A stretch of DNA of 64,000 bases from NCBI RefSeq assembly GCF_015644665.1, contig NZ_JADOBQ010000002.1, positions 890,931 to 954,930 on the forward strand, read 5' to 3'. Below, piece after piece: positions 1 through 9,166 of this stretch. The notes below the pieces were generated by a model. It saw only the letters and a program-made list of their open reading frames with translations, was not told the DNA's origin and did not search any database. The DNA is from Roseobacter sp. MH60115 (GTDB lineage: Bacteria; Pseudomonadota; Alphaproteobacteria; Rhodobacterales; Rhodobacteraceae). Numbering within the stretch: position 1 is the first letter of the stretch; each line of letters opens with the position of its first letter. Position numbers and translations under genes: made by a program.

Positions 1-299
1 TTGAGGCCGCCGCGCGAGGTGCCGAGGATCGCCACTTTATCCAGCCCCAGATGGTCCAGCAGCTCGATCACGTCACGGCATTCGACCGGGAGCGAATAGT
101 TTTGCCAGGTCTTGTCCCAATCCGATTGTCCACGGCCCCGGTAGTCCATCTTGATCAGACGCACGCCGTTGAGATGGGGGGTGACATAGTCGAAATCCGC
201 CGTCGTCCGGGTCAGCCCGGCAAGGCAGAGTATGGGCGGGCCCGTACCCTCGTCGGTGTAGTAGAGCGATAGCTTGTCGGATGTTCGGAAAAACGCCAT
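1..299 (-). CDS. alpha/beta hydrolase, N-terminal part (cut by window edge)
   Basis: About 99 residues are present. The start codon is inside the window and the C-terminal part lies beyond base 1. The visible part has an early strand, a GLTRTTADF oxyanion-loop region near residue 33 and a GTSRGG nucleophile elbow (G-x-S-x-G) near residue 94, so this is an alpha/beta hydrolase fold. The ATG shares one base with the stop of the upstream HAD gene (TGATG), so the two are probably translationally coupled. The substrate is unknown, and the acid and histidine of the triad are not in the window. Confidence 0.8.
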   Translation of the reverse strand, partial: MAFFRTSDKLSLYYTDEGTGPPILCLAGLTRTTADFDYVTPHLNGVRLIKMDYRGRGQSDWDKTWQNYSLPVECRDVIELLDHLGLDKVAILGTSRGGL

Positions 300-985
300 C
301 AGAGCCCCGCCAATGCCGGAATGCCGGTGAGATCGGACAGGATGTGCGCCGGTGTCCATGGCAGACGATCCACCGGATCACCCGCACGGTTGACCCAGGC
401 GGTCGTGAACCCGTAGCCCGTGGCACAGCCCGCGTCCCACCCGTTGGAGGAAACGAAGAGCACCTCTTTCTTGTCACACCCGAACCGCTTGGCGACCAGG
501 TCGTAGACCCGCGCATCGGGCTTGAACACCCCGACACTTTGGACCGACAGCGTGTCATCCAGCAAGGCATCGATGCCAGCAGAAGTGACCGCCCCGCGCA
601 GCATATCGGGGGACCCGTTCGACAGAATCGCCGTGGCCATGCCCCCGGCCTTGAGCTGACGCAGCATGTCCGGCACCTCCGGATAGCTCTGCAATTCCCA
701 GTAGAGCGCAAGCAGCCGTTCACGCAGCGCGGCATCGCCCGCCAGACCGGTTTTCTCCAGCGCCCAATCGAGCCCCTGCTGCGTGACCTCCCAGAAGTCG
801 CAGTGGTCATCGGTGACGGCCCGCAGCCATGTGTACTGCAACTGTTTCAGACGCCAATGCTCCGCGAGCGCCGGCCAGGTGCTTTCCAGTTTCGAGAAAT
901 CCGGCTCGGACGCTGCTTGTCGTGCTGCCGCGGCAACATCAAACAAGGTGCCGTATGCGTCAAAGACGCAGGTCGTAATCGACAT
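299..985 (-). CDS. haloacid dehalogenase type II (HAD superfamily)
   Basis: 228 residues, the usual length for L-2-haloacid dehalogenases. Motif I is at the N-terminus (VFDAYGTLFD, nucleophile Asp9). SNGSPDM matches the Ser/Asn motif II, and the KPDARVYD and FVSSNGWDAGCA stretches match the C-terminal motifs. Members of this group hydrolyse carbon-halogen bonds of short 2-haloacids, or act as small-molecule phosphatases. The ATG has an AAGGGG ribosome site. It is coupled to the hydrolase that follows, so a small catabolic or detoxification operon is likely. Dehalogenase rather than phosphatase activity is inferred from overall similarity. Confidence 0.85.
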   Translation of the reverse strand: MSITTCVFDAYGTLFDVAAAARQAASEPDFSKLESTWPALAEHWRLKQLQYTWLRAVTDDHCDFWEVTQQGLDWALEKTGLAGDAALRERLLALYWELQSYPEVPDMLRQLKAGGMATAILSNGSPDMLRGAVTSAGIDALLDDTLSVQSVGVFKPDARVYDLVAKRFGCDKKEVLFVSSNGWDAGCATGYGFTTAWVNRAGDPVDRLPWTPAHILSDLTGIPALAGL

Positions 986-1169
986 GGGCGCACCCCTTCA
1001 CAAATGCTCTTGCGCAGAGTGTCACGGCTCAGCTTATGCGAAAAGGCCCAAATGCAGGGTTTTTCGCCTTTACTCATCTGGATTGGACAGGCAGGCTGAG
1101 GTCATCTCAGGAGAACCCGCGCAGATACGTGGCCTCCCACACTCTTTCCCAGACATGATCGGAGCATCA

Positions 1170-1598
1170 ATGACCCAGGTGAAAACGGGCGACACGGTTG
1201 GCATTCACTACACAGGAACCTTGCTGGATGGCACAAAATTCGACAGTTCAGAAGGGCGTGATCCGCTGGAGTTCGAAGTGGGGTCCGGCCAGATCATTCC
1301 CGGGCTGGACGAAGCGTTGCCCGGCATGAGCGTGGGCGACAAGAAAACGGTCGAGGTTCCTTGCACCGAGGCCTACGGTCCGATCAATCCCGAGATGCGG
1401 CAGGCGGTGCCGCGCGAGGGCATTCCGGACGATGTTCCGCTCGATATTGGCACGCAACTGAATGTGCAGACACCCGAGGGGCAGGCGATGCAGGTGATGG
1501 TTGTCGCGGTGGACGACGCCACGGTGACGATCGATGCCAATCATCCGCTGGCGGGGCAGGACCTTAAGTTCGATATCGAGTTGATGTCGATCTCCTGA
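1170..1598 (+). CDS. FKBP-type peptidyl-prolyl isomerase, SlyD-like
   Basis: 142 residues. An FKBP core (VGIHYTGTLLDGTKFDSSEG) is followed by an inserted flap-like domain (residues ~70-125) and a return to the core at HPLAGQDLKFDIEL, the typical SlyD arrangement. Such proteins catalyse proline isomerisation and act as folding helpers. The metal-binding His-rich tail of E. coli SlyD is absent. Start 1170 is chosen because GGAG lies a few bases upstream; an in-frame ATG at 1155 is possible. The gene converges on the small membrane protein at 1608, leaving 9 bases between them. Confidence 0.85.
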   Translation: MTQVKTGDTVGIHYTGTLLDGTKFDSSEGRDPLEFEVGSGQIIPGLDEALPGMSVGDKKTVEVPCTEAYGPINPEMRQAVPREGIPDDVPLDIGTQLNVQTPEGQAMQVMVVAVDDATVTIDANHPLAGQDLKFDIELMSIS

Positions 1599-1607
1599 GG
1601 CGGCAGA

Positions 1608-1952
1608 TCAGCCCTCTTCCCCGGCAGCGGGCAAGGGGCGGTTCACCGGCGTTCGTGCAATCGGAAGGCCCGCGATTTTCGCGTTCAGCTCAGCGGCCTT
1701 TTGAGCCGCTGCCTCTTGCAGCTCGCGGGCTTCATCGGTCGGGAATTCGCCCTGCATCACGGCGGCAAGGAGGGGTTTGACCTCATCCAATCCGCTTTGC
1801 AGCTTGGGTTGCAGCGCCGGATCCGACCAGAGCGCGGCCGAAAACACGGCGGCCGTGACCGGCATCAACAGCCACGCATAAAGGCGCGCGCGGCTGGATC
1901 GCCGGATGTAACGCGCCTGTCGCAGGGTCCGTGAATTGGCATAGGTGAGCAT
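1608..1952 (-). CDS. hypothetical single-span membrane protein
   Basis: 114 residues, not recognised. A basic N-terminus (residues 1-25) precedes one hydrophobic segment (AWLLMPVTAAVFSAALW, residues ~26-43). The rest is a soluble helix rich in Ala and Glu that ends in a Pro/Gly-rich tail. The positive-inside rule predicts that the C-terminal helix faces the periplasm. It lies downstream of fabI on the same strand but 66 bases away, so co-transcription is possible and not evident. Codon usage matches the neighbours. Confidence 0.6.
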   Translation of the reverse strand: MLTYANSRTLRQARYIRRSSRARLYAWLLMPVTAAVFSAALWSDPALQPKLQSGLDEVKPLLAAVMQGEFPTDEARELQEAAAQKAAELNAKIAGLPIARTPVNRPLPAAGEEG

Positions 1953-2017
1953 GCCCTTTCCATAGACATGGAATATGGCATCAGTTGGGCTTAATCGCGG
2001 CCTGTGCGGTACTTGGT

Positions 2018-2809
2018 TTAGATGTTCTCGCCCTGCGGCATGCCCAGCACGTGGTATCCGCCATCCACCCGAATGACCTCTCCGGTGGTGCAGGCGCCTG
2101 CATCGGAGGCCAGATAAACCGCCGTACCGCCCACCGCTTCAAGCGTCGCGTTCGAGCGCAGCGGCGCGTTCTGATCGGTGAATTTGTAGGTCTTGCGGGC
2201 CCCACCAATGGCGGCCCCGGCCAGCGTTTTCATCGGCCCCGGCGAGATGGCGTTCACGCGGATACCTTCCGGGCCGAGATCATTTGCCAGATAGCGCGTG
2301 GCGCTTTCCAGCGCGGCCTTGGCAACCCCCATCACGTTGTAATTCGGCACAACGGTGTTGCTGCCCTGATAGGTCAGGGTCATCAGCGTGCCGCCGTTTT
2401 CGACCATTAACGGGTGCGCTCGGCGGGCAACCTCGATCAGGGAATAGGCGCTGATGTCCATGGTCTGTTTGAAGTTGGCACGGGTGGTGTTGAGGAACCG
2501 CCCCGTCAGCTCATTCTTGTCGGAAAAGGCGATGGCATGCACCACAAAATCCACTGTCGGCCAGCGCGCGGCCAGCTGATCAAAGGCTGCGTCCAGCGAG
2601 GCATCGTCGGTGACATCCACGTCGACCATGAAATCCGACCCAACCGAGGCGGCGAGAGGCGCCAGCCGGGAGCCAAAGGCCTCGCCCTGATAGGTGAAGG
2701 CAAGTTCCGCTCCGGCCTCCGACATAGCCTTGGCAATACCCCAAGCGATGGAGCGTTCATTCGCCACGCCCATGATCAGGCCGCGTTTTCCGTTCAATAG
2801 ACCAGACAT
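2018..2809 (-). CDS. fabI: enoyl-[acyl-carrier-protein] reductase (NADH)
   Basis: 263 residues, the normal FabI length. It is an SDR-fold enzyme that reduces trans-2-enoyl-ACP in the last step of fatty-acid elongation. GLIMGVANERSIAWGIA is the FabI dinucleotide-binding segment. The catalytic pair in the YNVMGVAK segment falls at Tyr157 and Lys164, and SPGPMKTLAG is the substrate loop. The start lies 9 bases after the fabB stop, so fabA-fabB-fabI form one unit transcribed leftwards. FabI is the usual triclosan and isoniazid-type target. Confidence 0.97.
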   Translation of the reverse strand: MSGLLNGKRGLIMGVANERSIAWGIAKAMSEAGAELAFTYQGEAFGSRLAPLAASVGSDFMVDVDVTDDASLDAAFDQLAARWPTVDFVVHAIAFSDKNELTGRFLNTTRANFKQTMDISAYSLIEVARRAHPLMVENGGTLMTLTYQGSNTVVPNYNVMGVAKAALESATRYLANDLGPEGIRVNAISPGPMKTLAGAAIGGARKTYKFTDQNAPLRSNATLEAVGGTAVYLASDAGACTTGEVIRVDGGYHVLGMPQGENI

Positions 2810-2818
2810 AACTGTACC

Positions 2819-4048
2819 TTACCCGCGATATTTGGACAGGATCATCGATCCGTTTGTGCCGCCGAACCCGAAGGAGTTTGTCATCACCGAATCGAGCCCG
2901 GCATTCTCGACAAGTTCTGTGGCGATCTCCGAGGGCTCAAAGGCGGGGTCCAGCGTTTCGACGTTGATCGATGGGGCGATGAAATCGTCCTTGAGCATCA
3001 GCAGACAATAGATGGCTTCCTGCGCGCCCGCAGCCCCCTGGCTGTGCCCGGTCATCGATTTCGTCGAACTCACAGGCGGTTGGGTCAACCCCTCGAAGGC
3101 GCGGCGCACGGCCTCGATCTCGGGCTGATCGCCCGCAGGCGTGCTGGTGCCATGGGCGTTGATGTAGCTGACGCTGCGCCCGTGGGGCAGCGTTTCCAGG
3201 GCCAGTTGCATCGCGCGTCCACCGCCTTCGCCGGAGGGCGCGACCATGTCGTGCCCGTCGGAGGTGGCCGCGTAACCGGTGACTTCGGCGTAGATATGCG
3301 CGCCGCGGGCCAGCGCATGCTCCAGCTCTTCCAGCACCACCATGCCGCCGCCGCCGGAGATCACGAAACCATCGCGGTTCGCATCGAAGGCGCGCGAGGC
3401 CTTGTCGGGGGTGTCGTTGTACTTGCTGCTCATCGCGCCCATGGCGTCAAAGAGGCAGGACAGCGTCCAGTCGAGCTCTTCCCCGCCGCCCGCAAACATC
3501 ACGTCTTGCTTGCCGAGCATAATCTGTTCGGCCGCGTTGCCAATGCAATGCAAAGAGGTCGAACAGGCCGAGGTGATCGAATAATTGATACCTTTGATCT
3601 TATAAGCTGTGGATAAGTTGGCACTGACGGTCGAGGACATACATTTCGGCACGGCGAAGGGACCGATGCGTTTCGTGGCACCTGTGTCCTTGACGACCGT
3701 GTGGGCCGTCAACATAGCGCTGGTTGAGGGCCCACCCGACCCGGCAACAAGGCCGGTGCGCGGATGGGAGACGACGTCCTCACCGAGACCTGCATCCTGA
3801 ATCGCCTGATCCATCGCGATATAGGCATAGGCCGCACCCGGCCCCATGAACCGCAGCGTGCGTTTGTCGATGTGTTCCGCCACATCGAGCTTGAGCGTGC
3901 CCGCGACCCGGCTGCGGAACCCATGCTCTGCCATCTCGTCACTGGCGACGATGCCGCTGGTGCCGGATTTGAGCGAGGATGTGACCTCTTCGGCATTGTT
4001 TCCGATGGATGAGACGATCCCCAACCCTGTCACGACGACGCGGCGCAT
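2819..4048 (-). CDS. fabB: beta-ketoacyl-ACP synthase I
   Basis: 409 residues. It is a thiolase-fold condensing enzyme with the nucleophile in [10 protein letters not shown] (Cys162). The two histidine motifs follow: [11 protein letters not shown] and [12 protein letters not shown]. FabB extends cis-3-decenoyl-ACP and so commits chains to the unsaturated branch. Pairing with fabA supports FabB rather than FabF. The reading frame is open up to 4156, but AAGGAG sits 7 bases before ATG 4048 (protein begins [10 protein letters not shown]), which fixes the start. It is 25 bases downstream of fabA. Confidence 0.96.
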   Translation of the reverse strand: MRRVVVTGLGIVSSIGNNAEEVTSSLKSGTSGIVASDEMAEHGFRSRVAGTLKLDVAEHIDKRTLRFMGPGAAYAYIAMDQAIQDAGLGEDVVSHPRTGLVAGSGGPSTSAMLTAHTVVKDTGATKRIGPFAVPKCMSSTVSANLSTAYKIKGINYSITSACSTSLHCIGNAAEQIMLGKQDVMFAGGGEELDWTLSCLFDAMGAMSSKYNDTPDKASRAFDANRDGFVISGGGGMVVLEELEHALARGAHIYAEVTGYAATSDGHDMVAPSGEGGGRAMQLALETLPHGRSVSYINAHGTSTPAGDQPEIEAVRRAFEGLTQPPVSSTKSMTGHSQGAAGAQEAIYCLLMLKDDFIAPSINVETLDPAFEPSEIATELVENAGLDSVMTNSFGFGGTNGSMILSKYRG

Positions 4049-4073
4049 GGCGTTCTCCTTTGTATCTTCAACG

Positions 4074-4583
4074 TCAGCTTTCAGACAGGGCCACGCGCAT
4101 GCCGGTGACCTGATAGATGGTTTCCCCATCTGCCTCCACACGGCCATTGGCGACACCCATTGTCAAGCGCCGGGTCTGAAGGGCTTTTGTAAAATCAACG
4201 TAATAGGTCAGCATTTTTCGATCCGGTCGGACCATGCCGGTGAGCCTGACTTCGCCGACGCCAACCGCCATGCCCCGGCCTGTCCAGCCGCGCCAGCCAA
4301 GATTGAACCCGGTCAGCTGCCAAAGCCCATCCAGACCCAGACAACCAGGCATGATGGGATTGCCGGGAAAGTGACAGTCGAAAAACCACAACTCCGGTTT
4401 GATATCGAATTCGGCGACCACATGCCCCTTGCCGTGTTCACCACCATCTGCAGAAATATCCGTGATCCTGTCCATCATCAGCATCGGCGGTTCGGGAAGC
4501 TGTGCGTTGCCGGGGCCAAAAAGCTCCCCGCGCGCGCATTTAAGCAGGTCGTCCTTGGTGAAGCTGGTCGGGTATTGGGCCAT
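4074..4583 (-). CDS. fabA: 3-hydroxydecanoyl-ACP dehydratase/isomerase
   Basis: 169 residues, a hotdog-fold dehydratase that also isomerises trans-2- to cis-3-decenoyl-ACP, the entry point of anaerobic unsaturated fatty-acid synthesis. The active-site helix and His are seen in [22 protein letters not shown] (His at about residue 71, Asp at about 85). It is the first gene of fabA-fabB-fabI and is divergent from irr. No FabR- or FadR-like operator was recognised in the 207-base divergent gap. Confidence 0.96.
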   Translation of the reverse strand: MAQYPTSFTKDDLLKCARGELFGPGNAQLPEPPMLMMDRITDISADGGEHGKGHVVAEFDIKPELWFFDCHFPGNPIMPGCLGLDGLWQLTGFNLGWRGWTGRGMAVGVGEVRLTGMVRPDRKMLTYYVDFTKALQTRRLTMGVANGRVEADGETIYQVTGMRVALSES

Positions 4584-4733
4584 TTTGGCGCGTCTCCTGC
4601 TCGGTATTCTTTTTCGTCAGTCCCGTCTAGCATCGCGTTTGCGGCCTCTGCAAGGGCGGGTGCGGTCGCTGCGTATCTGTCCGCGTTGGCCGTGGCTGCG
4701 TCAATTGCGACGGGTTAAATCGCGTGAATCCAA

Positions 4734-4763
4734 TTGAAAATGACTCGCATTGACCCTTATATG
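4734..4763 (+). promoter_or_regulatory. irr promoter with embedded dyad operator candidate
   Basis: TTGAAA at 4734-4739 matches five of six -35 bases. TATATG at 4758-4763 is a plausible -10 after an 18-base spacer. The spacer holds a perfect dyad, AATG-N5-CATT, at 4739-4751. Over 21 bases (4735-4755) it resembles a Fur-type box, with about 13 matches to the classical consensus by eye. A start near 4770 would place the two more upstream ATG codons (4740, 4761) outside the message and favours ATG 4791 for irr. Confidence 0.45.
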
Positions 4764-4790
4764 AATGAAATGAGGCCACGAGAGGGTGCC

Positions 4791-5210
4791 ATGACGCCTG
4801 CGCAACAGACAATCGGGACAAGCTGGCTGGCCAAAGCCGGGCTGCGGCCCACCCGTCAGCGGGTGGCCCTCGCGACCTTGCTGATCGGCGATGGGCAGCA
4901 CCGCCACGTGACCGCGGAAAGCCTGTTCGATGCGGCCAAGGATCAGGGCGAGGCGGTGTCGCTGGCCACGGTCTACAATACCCTGCGCGCCTTTTGCGAT
5001 GCCGGATTGATGCAGGAAGTCACCGTCGACGGCTCCAAGAGCTATTTCGACACCAACACGCATGATCATCCGCATTTTTTCTGGGAAGACGAGGCGAAGC
5101 TCACGGATGCGCCGTCCGACCAGTTGGTGATTGCGCAACTGCCCGACGCGCCGGAAGGGGCGGAGATTGCATCTGTGGATGTGGTAATCCGCCTGCGCCG
5201 TAAATCCTGA
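4791..5210 (+). CDS. irr: Irr, Fur-family iron response regulator
   Basis: 139 residues. A winged-helix DNA-binding half (GLRPTRQRVALATLL, then LATVYNTLRAFCDAGL) is followed by a short dimerisation/metal half. The HDHPHFF cluster puts histidines at residues 91, 93 and 95, matching the HxH heme-responsive motif of Irr. The zinc-binding CxxC pairs of Fur are missing, which also points to Irr. Irr represses or activates iron and heme genes under iron limitation. The heme-regulatory Gly-Cys-Pro motif seen in Bradyrhizobium is absent. It is divergent from fabABI. Confidence 0.88.
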   Translation: MTPAQQTIGTSWLAKAGLRPTRQRVALATLLIGDGQHRHVTAESLFDAAKDQGEAVSLATVYNTLRAFCDAGLMQEVTVDGSKSYFDTNTHDHPHFFWEDEAKLTDAPSDQLVIAQLPDAPEGAEIASVDVVIRLRRKS

Positions 5211-5256
5211 TTTTCTCCCGGCGCTGGCTTTAGAAAGCGCTCAGAGGCAACCCGCC

Positions 5257-6066
5257 GTGCCACACACCTTGATCACGCAACAAGACATCGAGACCTACGC
5301 CCGCGATGGTGTGGTGTTGATCCGTGGGCTTTTTGCGGATCATGTGGAGACGCTCCGGGCAGGGGTGGCGCACAACATGGCGCATCCTGGACCTTATGCA
5401 GCCGAAAACCTGCACAAACACGAAACCGGCCGCTTTTTCGACGACTATTGCAATTGGGATCGGATTGCCGAATTTGGCGAGATTATTGGCAATTCTGCCG
5501 TCGCCGAGGTTGCCGCCGATCTGATGCAAAGCGACCGGGTGCAGCTCTTCCATGATCACGTGCTGGTGAAAGAGCCGGGCACGTCGAAACCAACCCCGTG
5601 GCATCAGGACGCGCCCTATTATTTTGTCGAGGGAGAGCAGACGATCAGTTTCTGGTCGCCACTTGACCCGGTGAAAGAGGCGACGCTGCGCTGTGTTGCC
5701 GGGTCACATCGCTGGCCGAAACCGGTGCTGCCCACGCGCTGGCTGGCCGAAACGGATTTCTATCCGGAGAGCGATGCCTACATCCCCGTTCCCGACCCTG
5801 ACGCAGAAGGCATGGACATCCGGGAATTCCAGATGGAACCCGGGGATGCCGTCGCCTTTCACTACCGCGTGCTGCACGGCGCACGCGGCAACACCGCAGA
5901 CACGCGCCGCCGGGCGTTTTCGCTGCGTCTTCTCGGGGAGGATGCGCGTTACGTGGCGCGTCCCGGTCCAACCTCGCCCCCCTTTCCGGGCCATGCCATG
6001 CAGCCGGGTGAGCGGTTGCGGACGGACTGGTTCCCGATTTTGCTGGATCGCAACGCAGGCGCTTGA
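5257..6066 (+). CDS. phytanoyl-CoA dioxygenase family protein
   Basis: 269 residues with a GTG start and AGAGG nine bases upstream. This is an Fe(II)/2-oxoglutarate oxygenase of the PhyH family. The iron ligands are visible as HQD (His116, Asp118) and the distal His207 in VLHGARGN, followed by the oxoglutarate-binding Arg in RRRAFSLRLLG. Relatives hydroxylate very diverse small substrates, so the substrate cannot be read from sequence. It lies 46 bases after irr on the same strand and could share its transcript. Confidence 0.88.
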   Translation: MPHTLITQQDIETYARDGVVLIRGLFADHVETLRAGVAHNMAHPGPYAAENLHKHETGRFFDDYCNWDRIAEFGEIIGNSAVAEVAADLMQSDRVQLFHDHVLVKEPGTSKPTPWHQDAPYYFVEGEQTISFWSPLDPVKEATLRCVAGSHRWPKPVLPTRWLAETDFYPESDAYIPVPDPDAEGMDIREFQMEPGDAVAFHYRVLHGARGNTADTRRRAFSLRLLGEDARYVARPGPTSPPFPGHAMQPGERLRTDWFPILLDRNAGA

Positions 6067-6088
6067 GACGCCTGTCGCGACGACGGCC

Positions 6089-6961
6089 TCAGAACCACTG
6101 ACCGGGCTCCATCAGCCCCAGATCAAGCAACTGCCGCGAATGCCACTCAAAGGGCGCTGAGTTGTGCCATTTGAACGTGTGAATGTCATAGGTGCTGCCG
6201 GGATTGCGCTTCAGCGCCTTGGCCGTGCGGAAGGAACAGATGGCGGCGGTGATGTTGTGATGCCACGGGCAGGCGTAGGTGTTGTATTCCTCATCCGAGA
6301 AGGTGTGATCGTCGCGCAGTTCCAGCCCCGGCTTTGCCCGGAAAAGAGAGATACGGTCGATTTTGCGCCGCGTGTGGGGCACGTGCTCCTCGAACCGCCA
6401 GCGCAGCCCGCCGAAGAAATCCAACTGCCGTTCCTTGGGATGATCGTTCCTGGCGACATCCTTGCGCGCCAGCGCATAATACCCGGATCGGTCCAGATGC
6501 GCCCGGTCCAGCGACACGGCATCGGGGTGTTCGGCCAGATCGTCCGCATAGAGATCGACGACATAGGTCAGCATCGCATCGCGTCGCTCTTCGCTGTGAA
6601 ACGCCAGCATCTCACCGACGGTCCGGGTCTCGCAGAAGGGGAAAAAGAGATACTCCGCGTTGAAACAGTAATACATCCAGGCGCCGGGGGCCGCTGCCGC
6701 GATGCTGTTCACGGCCCGTTCCACCGTGCCGTCGGCGGTGGCGTCATAATCGATCCGGTGCACGATGTCCTGCAGGTCGTCGGGCAGATCGAAAGCGGCC
6801 GGCATCAGCGCAATGACACAGGCAAACCCCATGTGATCATGGTGGCGCAACGTGGTCGCCACCTCGATGTCATCTTCGACAAAAACCATTGCCACCGGCC
6901 CCTTGCGCAATGCGTCGGGCGGAGAGGTCAAAAAGTCTTTCAGGTTCTTGTAGTGCATCAT
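6089..6961 (-). CDS. conserved protein of unknown function, possibly GT-A glycosyltransferase-like
   Basis: About 291 residues, soluble, without signal peptide or membrane segment. The N-terminal stretch (AMVFVEDDIEVATTLRHHDH) looks like the beginning of a GT-A fold in which an acidic pair follows the first strand. The middle is rich in Tyr, Trp, His and Asp, including a CPWHHNIT motif near residue 243. I recall similar Roseobacter proteins carrying vague glycosyltransferase names. The frame opens at 6979, but GGAG sits just before the ATGATG pair at 6961/6958, so the start is placed there. Function unassigned. Confidence 0.6.
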   Translation of the reverse strand: MMHYKNLKDFLTSPPDALRKGPVAMVFVEDDIEVATTLRHHDHMGFACVIALMPAAFDLPDDLQDIVHRIDYDATADGTVERAVNSIAAAAPGAWMYYCFNAEYLFFPFCETRTVGEMLAFHSEERRDAMLTYVVDLYADDLAEHPDAVSLDRAHLDRSGYYALARKDVARNDHPKERQLDFFGGLRWRFEEHVPHTRRKIDRISLFRAKPGLELRDDHTFSDEEYNTYACPWHHNITAAICSFRTAKALKRNPGSTYDIHTFKWHNSAPFEWHSRQLLDLGLMEPGQWF

Positions 6962-7069
6962 CGCTCCGGGTGGCTGCATGGCGCAGAATCAGTTAATTCA
7001 GCGTTCATTGCAAGCCGGTGCTGCGGCTGGTAAGCAGCGCGCCAACCCACCGTGATTTGGATCCCACCC

Positions 7070-8395
7070 ATGACCGCGCCCAAAAAGCTCTTCGTCAAGA
7101 CCTATGGCTGCCAGATGAATGTCTATGACAGCGAACGCATGGCCGAAGTGCTGGGCGAGCAGGGATATCAGCCCACCGACACCGCCGAAGACGCGGATAT
7201 GATCTTGTTGAACACCTGTCACATTCGGGAAAAGGCGGCTGAAAAAGTCTATTCCGAGCTGGGGCGTCTGAAGGGGCTGAAGGCGGAGAACCCGGATCTG
7301 AAGATCGGCGTCACCGGATGTGTGGCGCAGGCTGAGGGCGAGGAGATCATGCGCCGCCAGCCCGCCGTCGATCTGGTGGTGGGGCCGCAGTCCTATCACC
7401 GCCTGCCTCAGATGGAGGCGCGGGTGCGGGAGGGCGGCAAAGCGCTCGATACCGATTTTCCCGAAGAGGATAAGTTCGACACGCTGAAACGGCGACCCAA
7501 GGCGGCGCGCGCACCGTCGGCGTTTCTGACAGTGCAGGAAGGCTGTGACAAGTTCTGTGCCTTCTGCGTGGTGCCCTATACCCGCGGTGCCGAAACCAGC
7601 CGCCCGGTGGCCCGCATTCTCGAAGAGGCACGCGATCTGGTGGAGCGTGGTGTGCGGGAAGTCACCCTGCTGGGACAGAATGTGAACGCCTATCATGGGC
7701 TGGGCGCTGATGGTCGGGAGCAGAGCCTCGCTGCGTTGATCTGGGCACTTAACGATATCGACGGGCTGGAGCGCATTCGCTTTACCACCTCGCATCCCAA
7801 CGACATGACCGATGATCTGATTGAGGCCCATGGTGCTTGTGAAAAACTGATGCCATACCTGCATTTGCCGGTGCAGTCTGGGTCGGACAAGATCCTCAAA
7901 CGCATGAACCGCAGCCACACGTCGGAGAGCTATCTGCGGGTGATCGAACGTATTCGGGCCGCGCGTCCTGATATCCTGATGTCAGGGGATTTCATCGTGG
8001 GCTTCCCGGAAGAGACCGAAGAGGATTTTCAGGCAACGCTCGATCTGATCGAAGAGGTTAAATACGGCTACGCCTATTCCTTCAAATACTCCACGCGCCC
8101 TGGGACCCCGGCGGCGGAACGGACGCAGGTGGATGCAGCGGAGGCCGACGAGCGGTTGCAGCGCATTCAGGCGCTGATCACCCGCCAGCAGCAGGACATT
8201 CAGAAGGCGATGGTTGGCCGGAGTGCCCGGGTTCTTGTGGAGAAACCGGGGCGCGAAGCGGGGCAGATGGTGGGGAAATCGGAATACCTGCACGCGGTTC
8301 ATATTGAGAATTCCGACGCGGCTGTCGGTGACATCGTGCCGGTCAGAATCATCGGGGCGAAACGCAACTCCCTGGCCGCAATAAGGCAGGAATAA
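7070..8395 (+). CDS. miaB: tRNA-2-methylthio-N6-dimethylallyladenosine synthase
   Basis: 441 residues. MiaB is a radical-SAM methylthiotransferase that modifies A37 of tRNAs reading UNN codons. The N-terminal MTTase domain carries the auxiliary cluster cysteines (KTYGCQMN Cys14, NTCHIRE, TGCVAQ). The radical-SAM triad CDKFCAFC gives Cys159, Cys163 and Cys166, and a C-terminal TRAM domain ends the protein. An in-frame GTG at 7052 exists; ATG 7070 gives the family's usual N-terminus. It stands alone on this strand, divergent from the unknown protein at 6089. Confidence 0.96.
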   Translation: MTAPKKLFVKTYGCQMNVYDSERMAEVLGEQGYQPTDTAEDADMILLNTCHIREKAAEKVYSELGRLKGLKAENPDLKIGVTGCVAQAEGEEIMRRQPAVDLVVGPQSYHRLPQMEARVREGGKALDTDFPEEDKFDTLKRRPKAARAPSAFLTVQEGCDKFCAFCVVPYTRGAETSRPVARILEEARDLVERGVREVTLLGQNVNAYHGLGADGREQSLAALIWALNDIDGLERIRFTTSHPNDMTDDLIEAHGACEKLMPYLHLPVQSGSDKILKRMNRSHTSESYLRVIERIRAARPDILMSGDFIVGFPEETEEDFQATLDLIEEVKYGYAYSFKYSTRPGTPAAERTQVDAAEADERLQRIQALITRQQQDIQKAMVGRSARVLVEKPGREAGQMVGKSEYLHAVHIENSDAAVGDIVPVRIIGAKRNSLAAIRQE

Positions 8396-8407
8396 AGGTT
8401 AACCTTT
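8394..8407. repeat. 14-bp perfect palindrome at the miaB stop codon
   Basis: AAAGGTTAACCTTT is a perfect inverted repeat without loop that overlaps the last bases of miaB. It has no T-tract and no spacer, so it is unlikely to be a terminator. It may be a protein-binding dyad or chance. Confidence 0.4.
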
Positions 8408-8578
8408 CACGATGCAGTCGGAATGTGGCATTTATGCGCGCTGTGTTGCTGCAGTGGCGACAATGCGTGCAATTCCTTGCCTCATTACCCTTTAGAATTT
8501 ACATAAACTCTTAGTTTGTTTTTGTGTCTCGCGTGTTTTGGCACCGGGGTTTGGGTGTGATCAGTAAAGGAATAGGCC

Positions 8579-9154
8579 GTGAAATTTGCTTTTTCGGATG
8601 TCGGACGTGGTCTGGCCGGGGTGGTTTTGGGCGTTGTCGTTGCGCTTCAGGGGAGTGTCGCAGGGGCGCAAACAGCCTCGCAGAGCGGTTTGGATCGGGG
8701 GCAATACATCCCCAGCATCTGGGTCGACCCGGATGGGTGCGAGCACTGGGTGATGGACGATGGCGCCGAAGGCTTCATGACCCCGCATGTGAACCGTCAG
8801 GGCATTCCGGTCTGCCGCGAGGCCGATGTCTGCGCCGTGATGAGTTCGGATCAGTTTTTTGCCACCGATAGTTTCCGGATCAGCCAGGCCGGGCGGGACA
8901 GCCTTGGGGATTTCTTCCGCAGATCAACCGCCAATGCCTTCATCATCACAGGCCACACCGACAGCAGCGCGTCCGATGCCTACAACATGCAGTTGTCGCT
9001 GAACCGCGCCAACACGGTGGCGGACATTGCACGCGCACAAGGTGCGGTGGTGTCGGATGTCCGCGGCTTGGGCGAACGCCAGCCTGCCGCGTCAAACGCG
9101 ACACCTGAAGGCCGGTCAAAGAACCGTCGCGTCGAAATCATCTGTATTCAGTAA
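8579..9154 (+). CDS. OmpA-family outer-membrane/peptidoglycan protein
   Basis: 191 residues with GTG start and AAAGGA upstream. A signal peptide ends near residue 30 (VAGA-QTAS). Residues 47-79 form a small two-cysteine module starting IWVDPDGCEHW and ending PVC. Residues ~85-191 are an OmpA C-terminal domain with the peptidoglycan-binding signature (ITGHTDSSASDAYN, then SLNRANTVADI and RSKNRRVEI). It should be exported and tether to the cell wall. The same module recurs in the lipoprotein encoded 12 bases downstream, so the two probably act together. Confidence 0.85.
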   Translation: MKFAFSDVGRGLAGVVLGVVVALQGSVAGAQTASQSGLDRGQYIPSIWVDPDGCEHWVMDDGAEGFMTPHVNRQGIPVCREADVCAVMSSDQFFATDSFRISQAGRDSLGDFFRRSTANAFIITGHTDSSASDAYNMQLSLNRANTVADIARAQGAVVSDVRGLGERQPAASNATPEGRSKNRRVEIICIQ

Positions 9155-9166
9155 CGAGGGCCGCGC

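Noticed and set aside
4734..4790. Upstream in-frame starts for irr (TTG 4734, ATG 4740, ATG 4761)
   Set aside because: They fall in or before the promoter candidate and add residues not expected in the family.
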